From Ectocarpus siliculosus (Eukaryota > Sar > Phaeophyceae > Ectocarpales > Ectocarpaceae), in NCBI GenBank assembly GCA_000310025.1, contig FN649730.1:299041-363040 (forward strand): a stretch of DNA of 64,000 nt. The letters run 5' to 3'. Of the stretch, positions 1 through 10,580 are shown piece by piece. The position numbers and the translations under genes are program-made. Positions within the stretch are counted from its first letter, which is position 1. Each line of letters starts with the position of its first letter. The notes beneath the pieces are model-generated. The model saw nothing but the letters and a program-made list of their open reading frames with translations. It was not told where the DNA came from and ran no database searches.

Positions 1-24
1 GGGGGGGGGGGGGGGGGGGGGGGG
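1..24. repeat. poly-G run at window start
   Basis: The first 24 bases are all G. This looks like a scaffold edge or gap-filling artefact rather than biology; similar homopolymers flank the N gap at 10465-10492. Confidence 0.6.
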
Positions 25-1423
25 TCTATGACACGACATCCGTCACTGATTCTGTATCACTCTATGGCCATACAGGTGTCGAATCCACCTTCTTTTTCTT
101 TCTGCTTCTCATGACGTTGATAGTAGGATACAGCATGCACAGCGCGGCCGGCGAGGGCGGCCGGCGCAACCGTGTACCGTTAGCAGCGCTCGCTGTTTGG
201 TATCTCGTGGTGGGAGAAGGTCCGGTGGCGTCGCAATGCACACGGATGCGTCGGTCACGCTAGGTTGATGGAATATGTGGGTGCACCGCCATAGGTTGTA
301 CTGTAGGCGATATCAGATACAAACTAACGTTTTAACAACGACATAATCGCAAGCAACGGAGTATGATATCCTATGTAGTCTTTGGCTCCTCGATCTGAAC
401 GTGCGTAGGATGGTGGTCATTTGGCGTCTTCGGAGTGGAAGAAAAAATTCCCGCTCGCATGCTGTGGCTTTTAGGGGAACCGTGCACCTTGTGTCATGTA
501 GGAAAAGTACAAGACATTCAATCTTGACATACGCCGGTCATGCGTGGTGTGTATACTCTCGGAGCTCTTCCCACGAAAGATAAGGCAATCCCAAATAACC
601 GTCAGAGAAAATATCCAATATCCGCGATGGGGCACAAGCTGATCTCCGTGCGGGTAAATGTCTTGGATCCTTTCGGTACCGTGCGCAGACAAGATAGCGA
701 AGGACATCCGGGGTTGCTGTTACCCATAGAGGCCGCTCAGCTATTAGTGGTAAGCCACGCAAGTACGATGCAGAAAAAAAGAGTTGGGTTGCACTTCATC
801 ATCTGCGCGACGACTTCTCTACCACAAGGATCGTCAGGGGTGCGAGACCATGTACTCTAGTTTCGGTCAAGTTTTCGTGTTTTTGATGAGATCTCGAGTA
901 TGAAGGATATGACACCGAGGATGAACCAAACCACAAAGGACACATGTTGACCATCCATAAAACATGTGTCGATAGCTGCACGTGTGAGCGTTGGACAACC
1001 TAAACCACCCCCCAGGAATTGCACACCCGCATCGTTCTAGAACAGCAACGGGGTGCTACTGGTACGCCGTTGTATGGATGCGCAACGGATACTGAAGGCC
1101 TTGGTACAGCAGTAGCTTTGTTGTTTCTATTAGAAACGAACCCCCCACAACCCGAAATCTAAGAGGCGAATCGAAGACAGACAACGACGGCCGTGTATGA
1201 TTGACCGCGTGCTGTCCTCTATTGCCGTAGTGTTCGCTGGTGGGCATGGGAGCTCTCTTCTGGCAGACACCATGGGTATCCCCAAGGACCTGTGCCGCTG
1301 ATGGATCATCCCGTTTGTTGCCACATGCCCTTCGAGTTGAAAATCGCCTACTGCTGTCCACACAAACAGGAAACACAACACGATCGACTGCTGACCGCCT
1401 TCCTATCCGAGAGCCATCCCCAC
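25..1423. other. no gene recognised
   Basis: No convincing exon was found here. The minus-strand gene beginning at 1836 should continue into or beyond this stretch, but no following exon could be placed with confidence. Confidence 0.4.
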
Positions 1424-1836
1424 CTCCTGGAGGTCGTCTCCGAGCCACTGGACAGCGATCTCGCAGCGGTATTAGCCATCCCATTCACTGCGTCACTCCC
1501 GCTCCATGTTCCGGTCCCAGCTAGGCCACTCAATCCCCTGTTGGGACTGCTGCCACTGCCGAACACATAGCGACTGCCGCTACCGTTGCTCTTTGAAGCA
1601 GGGCCGATGGCGCCAAAGCAGAGATTTCTCCGCTGCACAGAGGCATTGCTCGCGGTGTTAGTGTTTTCGTCTGCGGCGCCTGCTGCTGCGTTGTTGTTGT
1701 TGTTGCTGCTGCGGGTGGACAGCGAACGAAGGAGGTGGGAAGCCTGGTCCGTGCCAGACTTGGTACCCAAAGCGTGCAATCTTCGGAGCATCGCCATGAG
1801 CACTGGGAGCGTTGCCTTGCCCCGAACTTTATTCAC
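1424..1836 (-). CDS. first exon of a probable nuclear-encoded mitochondrial protein, partial
   Basis: An open frame starts with Met at 1836 (a second Met follows at residue 15). Its N-terminus is rich in Arg, Leu, Ser and Ala with almost no acidic residues (MLRRLHALG, then HLLRSLSTRSS), which is the composition of a mitochondrial presequence. A Ser/Asn/Gly-rich low-complexity stretch follows, including an Asn run and a GSGSRYVFGSGS segment. A good donor (AGGAG followed by GTGGGGAT) ends the exon at 1424, after GSETTSRR. The frame stays open to about 1348 if that donor is not used. The mature domain is not visible, so the function is unknown. The gene points away from the plus-strand frame at 2399, so the two may share a 560-bp promoter region. 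Mitochondrial targeting is inferred from composition only. Confidence 0.4.
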
Positions 1837-2398
1837 GTAGGGACGACGCGTTTCTCTCTCTCGTTGTCTTCCCCCAGAGGCTGTCGTTGTGCTTGCTTCT
1901 GCGTGCCACGCACAGCACAGCCTCTCAGCGCATCTCCATCTGGGGTGACGTGTATCCTGGGGTACCCCTTTGATTCACGGAGCACCCAAATGTTGCCTGA
2001 AATGTTGTGTTGCGCCTGAGGCAGGAGGTCGAATCAGATACACGCGTCTTGTTCCCCCTCTCTCTACGTGCACTGCTTCCACGAGGGTGTTGGTTGCGAC
2101 ACGGTATGGCTTCCTTCGTCATGGGTGGTGGCGCGCAGTCGCCAATCGAGTGGGAGTGGATGGATGACCGGCGTAGGTAAGGGGAGAGCGAAGAGCGTTT
2201 TCCTTCACGCGAGCCCGAGCCGCAATCTGTTGTTTGCTCAGTTGATTTGACAATGTGGCTGATGGATGGGTGCAACGGGATGGCTTCGGCTCTGCGCCTC
2301 CGATCAATAACATTGGCACCGTAAGCAGGAGACTATTATCTACTTTCAGCATCTACACAGGCGGTATGTTTGATATTTGATATTTATATGCATGCAGC

Positions 2399-2614
2399 AT
2401 GTTTTTTCTCCGCAAATTCGCTGGAGCAACTCGTTTCCTCCGCGCCCGCCGTTCGCTCTTACTGTTACGGCTGAACCAAGCTACCGTCTGTGCCGCTAGA
2501 GGTCTCACCGCCGCCCAAGTTCCCCTAGCACCCATCACGGGCGTTTGTTTCTACAAGCAGCCGCAGGACCTTTACTTTTTTTGGCACACACTTAGACAAA
2601 GCTCAGGTTGGTAG
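2399..2614 (+). CDS. possible presequence-like first exon, unassigned
   Basis: A 71-codon frame begins MFFLRKFAGATRFLRARR and continues with further Arg, Leu and Ala and no acidic residues in the first 48 positions. This again resembles a mitochondrial targeting sequence. It is divergent to the minus-strand exon at 1424-1836. No downstream exon could be linked to it and no homologue was recognised. It could equally be a chance frame or one truncated by an unseen donor near 2540. Confidence 0.2.
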   Translation: MFFLRKFAGATRFLRARRSLLLLRLNQATVCAARGLTAAQVPLAPITGVCFYKQPQDLYFFWHTLRQSSGW

Positions 2615-4616
2615 TTGGTAGCTTCAATTTTCAAGCGGACCGTTTCTTGGACCGGTACGGGCCGCTCCGCCGAACCGGTTGGGGCTTGTGTCTATCAAGG
2701 ACCGATTCCCAAGGTATCTGTAAATTGACTTTCACCAGGATCGGTACACATGGGCGTCGTCTGCAGGACACTGCTTCGATGCTCAGTCTGAGAGCACCTT
2801 CGGGAGTCGATCCTTAAAAGAAGCTGTGGCAGATATGTAGATAGATATATCCCTATCGAAATACCCCGTCCTGGCCCCAAATGGATTTCGAAGGTTGAGT
2901 TTCAACAGCTGGACCGCAGCACTCTTTCACCCAACAGACGCAGTCCGTTACCTTCTTTGTTGCGCGTAAAAGAACGCTGGTTGTTGTTGTTGATGTTGTC
3001 GTTATCGTCCTATTTATTATGGCGACGGTCCCCCCACATCTCGTGGTGAGACGCGTACCTACTATTATACATGTGTTTCAGTGTGTGTCGAGTGCTACAC
3101 TTGTCTCCGTATGTTTTCCTACAAACTACAACCGTCCAGGGTCACACAGGAGGGGGTAAAACAGATGTTACACGTTAGAAGTTGTCTGTCGGGTAACCAG
3201 AATTGTTCGATTTTTGGATTCTCACGGAAGCTGCGCACACTTTCCCGGCGTATGAACTCCCAGATGGGTTAGCTATGACGCCTTTTCGAGTTCGGCGATC
3301 GAGTCGTCTTTCTCGTCTGGCGGTATGAGCGCGGTGGTGAGCTCTGCGCAAGGAGGGAGGGCGGGAGCCGGGGCGACGTACACTATCCACTTCTCCAGCA
3401 TGCAGCAGGTGGGTGTGATTGGAGAGGGCGGGGGAGTGATTGTCCCCGGGGTGTCCTTGCAAGTCTGTTGCCAGAGTCTGTGTTCCAACGACCCAAAGAT
3501 TCAACACTACTGCTGCTACAACATGACTGTTGGCTTGTGTGCGTGGTTCAGGCGAGCACAGGCGCGACGACCTGGTTGATTTTTGTGTGCAAGTACACAA
3601 GGGCTGTTGTGCATTGTTCGCACTCTGCCGTAGATATGAAGCGTGCGGGTCGATAGTTCACCCGATGCCCCCGTTCAATTGCACAATTTCAGGAGACATG
3701 CACGGTCAGGACTCGTCCAACGCGTTAGCCTAATAGAAAAAAATGTGTAAGGCATTGTTCCTTTCCACATCGCACCCCTTCTAGAGAGACGTCACTCTCA
3801 GCCCACTCCGGGTTCTATAGTTAACGCCCGCATTTTCCGAGCTTGGTAGTCAAGAAAGTGAGCCTCGATAACTCGACAATCTAAGAACTTGAGCACCATT
3901 TGTGAGCTCGCTTTTGAGCCCCTACTCATGTACGGACCATTCATAGCATAATCCCAGGAACTAAGAATTCCAGCCTCCCCCAACACTAGAGGTTCTGAAG
4001 TACGGGCACGTACTGAACCACCCTAAGTTTCCTTTGTTTGCCTGGCGCCCGTCCCTCCCGATGATTGCATGCCGTTTTCGTCTATTTTGAAGTACAATTT
4101 AGTGTGCTTGGTTCCAAGATCTAATCTGTCTGTTTGGCACCCGGCGGTTTGACATTTCAGGTGAACAACGCTTCGAGCTTCGTGAGGAACGTCAGGAGAA
4201 ACGTCGGTGAGATATTCCAGTAAATGGTAATATTCACGGGTCGGGGGTAATTAGCTGGGCATGGTAAATGCGCGCATTTGCCCGCCGTCGGGATGATGCG
4301 GGGTGAAACTGCCCAGAGACTCGCCGCCGCCGGGCACAGGAAACGAGGAGCAACCTGCCCCCCCCAAAACTCCCTAAATCCTCTGGCGCGCGTTCGCACA
4401 CGCTTTGCCGAGGACGACAAACTTATGAACGAATCACATAGACACACAGAGATATACCCCTTTTGCTGCCCTCCGTTCTTTGCATTAGTGGCTTCCTAGG
4501 CGAGGGCACACGCGTGATGTCTTTCTCTGTGAAAGGATTTGTAAATTGGCGTCAGCGCATCGATCATTAACCAAATTTTGCCCCCCTTCCAGGGACCTTG
4601 ATTTTCCTCGCTGGTG
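2615..4616. other. no gene recognised
   Basis: Only short frames are present. A minus-strand frame ending at 3273 with an acidic tail (DEKDDSIAELEKAS) and an overlapping plus-strand frame at 3325-3579 are both possible exons, but neither has a convincing partner. Confidence 0.35.
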
Positions 4617-4660
4617 CTGACGTCTTTTCATTGGCGAGCCGGTTAGCGCTGTCGATTCTA

Positions 4661-4709
<49 letters not shown>

Positions 4710-4973
4710 CTCGGGGTCCCAGTTAATGGCAATTATAAGTTTTTTTTTGTGTTTTCAACCGCACTAAGACTGACGTCTTTTCACTGGTCAGCCGGTTGGC
4801 GCGGTCGATGCTAATAATAAAAACATACACGCACACACATCTCGGGGTCCCAGTTAATGGCAATTATAAGTTTTTTTTGTGTTTTCAACCGCACTAAGAC
4901 TGATGTCTTTTCACTGGTCAGCCGGTTGGCGCGGTCGATGCCAATAATAAAAAAACACACACACACACATCAC
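4617..4973 (+). repeat. three tandem copies of a tRNA-Ile-like repeat with (CA)n tails
   Basis: Three units start near 4617, 4771 and 4891. Each carries TGACGTCTTTTCA, then a segment resembling the 5' half of tRNA-Ile (GGTCAGCCGGTTGGCGCGG, then TCGATGCTAATAA), then A-rich DNA and a (CA)n run. The run at about 4663-4709 is the longest. Between units lies a shared block containing TCGGGGTCCCAGTTAATGG and TTTTGTGTTTTCAACCGCAC. The last two units are spaced 120 bp. Single diverged copies occur near 24800-24925 and 63197-63242, so this is a dispersed family, probably a tRNA-derived SINE or its fragment. Confidence 0.7.
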
Positions 4974-4997
4974 TCGTGTCGCATGCACCTGTTGCAG

Positions 4998-7900
4998 TCG
5001 GCGTGCCATCTCACGAGACGTGGGAGTGGAAGAACAACGGTTCGAGGTGGGAGGCCGTCCCCGTCCCCATCTGTCTACAGATATCGGCGAGCCGGGACTT
5101 GCGGGGGGAGACGTCGACGACTGCCCACATCAACAGTCTCGGTGAGTGTGTGGTGATACAGCTGGAGGATAACGCGATCATCGGGCGCTGCCTTTTGCAC
5201 CCGTTGTTGCTTTACAGTACTGCTGTATCTTGCCGCCACCAACGGCCATGATTCAGTTGTTGCTGTGGTGGTGGATGATTGCGACCGATCCTTGTTCACC
5301 GCCGCAGGAGTTGTCTGTAGACTCTCAACGGTGATGAACTGCATGTGTTGTTCTTCTCAGGTCAGTCCGTCTGGACATGTGCGGTCGCTCACAGGCTTTA
5401 GGGCAGGCCCCGCATGGCTAGAAGTTTGAAGAGCAGGAACCGGCGCTTACCACACGCGTGTCGTCTTGTTGCTTTTGTGCTCTCATTTTTGATCTCGTTG
5501 GGCGGACTGTTGTGCATCAAGTCTATGTATTTTCTGTGCGCTGATCGCAGCAGCCTTCCAATTCAAAGAATCGTGCTATGCATACGTGCTGCTGTATCGA
5601 CTGTCGACGTCCGCCACGTTCTTGTCTTCCTTCCGATCTAGGGTTACACAGAACATTTTTACTACAACGTGGCTGCTGTTGTGGTTATTTTTCTGGTTGT
5701 GGCAGATGTTATGGTCCCAAGAGTTTATGTGAAGGCCCCCATGGAAAATCAACCATCTGTGCGTCTGACAAAGATGGATTTTATGATTTTTTTCACCTCA
5801 CGCCCCCTCGCCACGCGTCCTCTCTCACGTCTTCTTCCTCCCTGCTACTGCCGCTGCTGGGACTACCACCGCTATCTGCACACACCCTGTCGGGCTGTGA
5901 CTTGACCTCAGCGCACGAGTTCGACTTTACGCAGATGACGGTGACCCGCCTAGCGGTCGGGGTTGTGGTACAGCTCCGTCTCAAAGGTAGGCGAAATTCA
6001 CCTGACTGTTGGTCGTCTCCGCATGTTTTTATCGCGAATTCATAGTAATGGAAAAGGCGCGCGTGTTCATGTTGGATGCATGCCATGATTGGTGTAAACA
6101 GCTCGGTTCAATGCCGGAGATTTGTAGCTGTCCGTGTTTCGTTGTTCTATATTCGTCGGAGGTAACGGTACACGGAACGTGGAATCTGTTCTTGCCACTT
6201 GGACGAACGCCCCCGGGGATGGTGAACTATCCTCCCCAGAGCGCAACATACGCTGCCCGCGACTAGACCCACTTGAAATAATCAAAACTGTGCGTCGCCT
6301 ACGGTGGGTCACTTCTGTATCTATACTGTACCCACAGAGGGGCATCCACGGCCCCCGTTGCGCAATTTTTCTGTTCTTGCATCTCGCATCTGCAGCTACC
6401 TCTATTTTTGACCGCCTGTCACGTGTGCGGATACCGCACGGGTTTGTGGTGCCTGCCGCTCCCTCACCTGCATGCTCCCGTTCGTCGAGAATAAACCCGA
6501 GTTTTTCACTTGTTTTTGTTTTTATTACGTTTTTATATATTTTTTTCCCTTAGCCAGCCGAGGTGCGGTTGCGGGCGCAGCAGCAGCAGCAGCAGGGGCA
6601 GGGGCAGGGGCATCAGCAAGAGGGATGTCCACGAGGTCGGGGGCTTCTGCGTCTCCATCTCCTCAGGTTTCGACGAACGGAGACAGGTCTGCGGAGTACC
6701 AACGAATAATTAACGAAGCGACGGACTGCACGGCGACGGCGGCGGCAAACAACGAGACTTGCACCCGTAAGGATAAGGATGCTGAAGTGGTTATTCTCTT
6801 TGTATATCTTTCATACAGTAGTGGTCACGCTGTAATGCCGGCTGCCCTGTATAATGCCGGTGAAGTCATCTGACACAGATGGGATACTCAAGTTGTTTCA
6901 TACTTGATTATTGTCGGTTGCCGGCTATTTTGCCGGCTCACGGGGTTGGCACTCACCGGCACAACGCCAGGATTACTATTGTAAACGCTTTCCAAAACTA
7001 TGCAGTGCGGCAGTTACATCCCTCGCATGTCCGTTGAACTGTTGCTCGTACCTCTGGATCTCACTTGACTTTTCGTAGTTTGGCGACTGCTGCAGTCTTG
7101 GGATGAAGTTATAGCAGGGGTAAGGGTGGCGGCCGGAAAGACATACCAAAGATGTAAGGCCACGTGTTCGACGACCTTGCCACTCTGAAAGATGCGTACT
7201 TGTGTTTGAAAGAAGGCCATACGAGGATGAGACGTGTGCTGGTGAGCGCAAAAATCGAGGAATAAATTAACGCACGAGGGTTACGTAGAAGCAAACGAGA
7301 CGAGGCCATAAAAGAGGTATTTCTGCCACACCAATTTGTTTCGAAGGTGGAGACACAGGAAATGAGGGAAAATAGACCGAGAGAGAGAGAGAGACGAAAA
7401 CACCAACGCCTTACCCATAGATCTCCTGGTAGGTTATAGGACAGCTCAGGCAGACATACAGGCATGTTTAACCTCGTCTCGTTATTGTTTGGACCTCGTC
7501 GGTCCTTTGTCGCCCTCCCCTGATGCCGTCCCACCCTCGTTCGGCGTCCTCTTCGCGCGATTGCGATGCCATCAACAACGGCGACGCCGACAACAACGCC
7601 GACGATTATCGACGACAACGAAATGGCGACAACAACGACAACTGCCCACGACAATAATGACGATTTTTTTCGACAACACTTGACAACGCAAAAAAAAACT
7701 GCAACATCGACGACCACGACGACGATGATGCCGAAAACAACGGCAACGACGACACATCACCAACGTCAGTGTGCATGGACCCTTTCAGCCCGCAGGAGCC
7801 GGCGCTGCTGCTGTCGCAGTGCCAGGGGCACTACATGCACGCGCCGTGCATCATGCAGGTGTTCAAGGCGATGGGGCCTAAATGCCCGACCTGCTCCAAG

Positions 7901-10420
7901 ATGTACGGTCCGCTGCACGGTGAGAGGACGCAAACACCCGCCCTCGGCGATAACACGCACATGTCTCTCTTTTGTGTACGAAATCCGTCTCGAAGGGGGT
8001 GCGTGGTCAGGGTCCAATGACTTGTGTCACCAGCATACTGTAAGCCGCCCCCCCTCCTGCTTCATCAATAGGATAGATGGGCTAGGGAACCAGTTTTGAG
8101 CCACCTTTGGCAGCGTAGGAAGGAACGAATGGCCATCGGTAGTCGGTCCTGTCGGAACAATGCTCCGTCCTCTTGAGGACGCGTGGTCTAACAACTGAGA
8201 CACGCAAAACAGAAGACTACGCCCGCCTCCCTGCTAAATCCACGAGCGATTCCACCACTGTAGGGCGGGTAGCAGGGCCACTAGAACGCTCCGGGCCTGA
8301 CGCAGATACACTTTCATTTGCCCCGTTGTCCTGAAATTTCCGTTCTAGGACGTTTTTTGTTCGCCTTTCCCCGTGACGTCTATTCCGCCCCCCGCCCCAA
8401 CCCCCACTCTCGTGTTTTCTGTGTTGAAACCTTAACCTGTGGGCTGCTATTAAATTGGGGCTTCCGCCTCGCAGGTGACCAGCCTGACGGGACAATGACC
8501 GTGCGAACCCACCGTCGCGGAGCAATACCCCTTTCGGGCTACGAGTCGGACGGTACGATTCTCATCCAGTACAGCTTCCCCTCCGGCACGCAGAGCTCGA
8601 AACATCCCAACCCGGGGAGCGCGTACCACGGCACCTCGCGAACGGCCTACCTGCCGGTGGGTGTTGGCGTGAACTATGATTGTTTTTGTCGTCGTCGTCG
8701 TTGTCGTTGTTGATGATGATGTTTCTTGTTCTGTTGTTTTTAGTGTTTCGCCAATCTCGAATGATGAAAATCTTCGAGAGGACCACCCGAGGTAGTGTTC
8801 GGTGTTTGTTTTTTATGGGGGGTATTCTCAAGAACAGAAGGTCTGACGTAAGCCTCATGATCCTCACGATCTACCCTTCCTGTTCGTGAGCCACAACCGC
8901 GCTCATGTGCACGATAGTCTCCCCAGGCAGACGCGTTAAATAGTCGGCGGCGCGTGCAAGGTTACGGATTTGTGTTTGCGTCCTTGCTTGAGAGTCAGCC
9001 ATCGGTACACCTAGAATAGTTCGGCTTCCAGCAGGTTCAATCCGACTTTTAGCTATGCATACGCTAAATTCGGGATCTTTTTGCATGACAATCACTTTGT
9101 TTTCTCCCTTTGTGTTCAACCACTTTTTTGTTTTGTTTCTGTCAACCTGTTCTCCACCGATGGTGGTGGTACTTCAGGACAATGCGGCGGGCAGGGAGGT
9201 ACTGGCACTGCTGAGGAAGTCGTTCGAACAGAGGATGACTTTCACCGTCGGGACGTCCATTACCACAGGTGATGCATCATTGCGGGCGTTTCGGTGTTTT
9301 TTTTTTCTGGCTAAGAGGTCCCTGGTCTTGGTCCTTCATATCGCTTTGCTCATGTAGCTCCGCCCTATGTACAGTACTACGGCGAACCCCGTGATTTGGG
9401 AAGATGCAGAATGGCCACGTTAGGCTCGAATGTAGGAGTTGGTCGATGGCCAGGCGCGCGTGAAATATTGTGTTGGTCTGGGCATGGCGCTTGATGACCT
9501 TCGGCAAAGTTGATGATTGTGTTGGGGATAGCAGGCAGGACACTGGTGGGCTTGGTCCGCGCGACAATCGCTTTGGTCGCTAGGGCAAGCAATGAGACTG
9601 GGCGATTTGTATTTTGGCTGAGTATTTTGGGGTAGTCTTTGTGGGCCTCAGGCTGCGTGAGCTGCACGAAGTTTGCTGGCCTTCCGTTATGACTCTGAAC
9701 GATGCGCAGGGAATCGCAAGAGAGGTTAACTCGTCGTCAGGCGTTAACTCGTGGCCAGACGCAAGGCAACACTTTCTCCAATGAACAGTGCACACGTTGA
9801 GGAAAAAGATTGTAGGGTCCAACTCAAGACGTTTAATGTTCAGCGATGTTGGACGTAAATTGCATTTTGAGCGAACCTTGCCGCGAGCACCCCAACGCTC
9901 CTCCCTAGCAGCGGCCCCGCATTTGGTACATTCTTGACCTCTCCATACCCCTCGAAACCTGGACCGAGACCGAAAACCGCGTTTCTAGTCCTATCCCTTA
10001 CCGTGATGTCATTCCTCGTTATCATCGAACCGTGACCGTTGCAGGCCGTTCTAACTGTGTCATCTGGAACGGCGTACACCACAAGACAAACACCACTGGA
10101 GGTGAGGTGTATCTAGTAGTAGGTCCCGCCACGTGTTGACTGTGTGATGCGATAGGAGCAGCTTGTGTTGCTCGCTGCTGCCGTCTTTGTTGTTGCTGCT
10201 CTTGCTACCGAAGACGCTTGTAGATGTCACGTTTGTCCAAGGCACGGCAAGTTGACCAACTCTCTGTGCGTATCCCGCTGTTCCTGCTGTTCGTGCTGTT
10301 CCTGCCGTTCCTGCTGTTTCTGCTGTTTTCCACGATGGTTGCGATGGTCTTCCAGGAAGCTCTTCGTTCGGCTACCCTGATCCTGGCTACTTCGGACGGT
10401 ATGGATTCGTTCTGTGTTGA
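4998..10420 (+). CDS. Deltex-like E3 ubiquitin-protein ligase (WWE-like, RING, DTC)
   Basis: Eight exons join in frame: 4998-5141, 5912-5986, 6554-6766, 7770-7919, 8475-8656, 9178-9268, 10045-10101, 10356-10420. The first two give a WWE-like region (TWEWKNNGSRWEAV, then HEFDFTQM). Exon 3 is an Ala/Gly/Ser linker ending ETC. Exon 4 completes a RING (CTLCMDP, SQCQGHYMHAPC, CPTC). The remainder is a Deltex C-terminal domain with GTILIQYSFPSG, KHPNPG, AYLPDN, FTVGTSITTG, IWNGVHHKT and FGYPDPGYF. In animals such proteins ubiquitinate substrates through RING and DTC, and the DTC domain binds ADP-ribose/NAD. The true 5' end is not determined. At the 3' end the frame stops with TGA at 10418-10420, slightly short of the usual DTC end. 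Alternatively it splices at 10396 into the nearby N gap. RING and DTC assignments are firm; WWE is moderate. Confidence 0.9.
7564..7763 (+). repeat. CAA/CGA-rich low-complexity tract in Deltex intron 3
   Basis: The region just upstream of the RING exon is an imperfect mix of ACA, ACG and GAC triplets. It gives long threonine- or asparagine-rich frames on both strands that are not coding. Confidence 0.6.
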
Positions 10421-10450
10421 ATGGAACCCTCCTATGCTTACGTTCTGGCA

Positions 10451-10580
10451 CCCCCCCCCCCCCCNNNNNNNNNNNNNNNNNNNNNNNNNNNNTTTTTTTG
10501 GGGGGTAAGGATTTTTTTTTTTTTGAAAAGAACCCTTCTTTTGTTATTGTTTGGGCCCCCCCCCCCCCCCCCCCCCCCAC
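10451..10580. other. 28-base N gap flanked by poly-C and poly-T
   Basis: A 14-base C run is followed by N at 10465-10492, then T and G runs, a second T run and a run of about 21 C around 10558-10578. This is an assembly gap just after the last recognisable Deltex exon, so the 3' end of that gene may be incomplete. Confidence 0.9.

Noticed and set aside
3273-3488. Terminal exon of a minus-strand gene ending DEKDDSIAELEKAS
   Set aside because: The tail looks protein-like, but a competing plus-strand frame overlaps it and no upstream exon could be linked.
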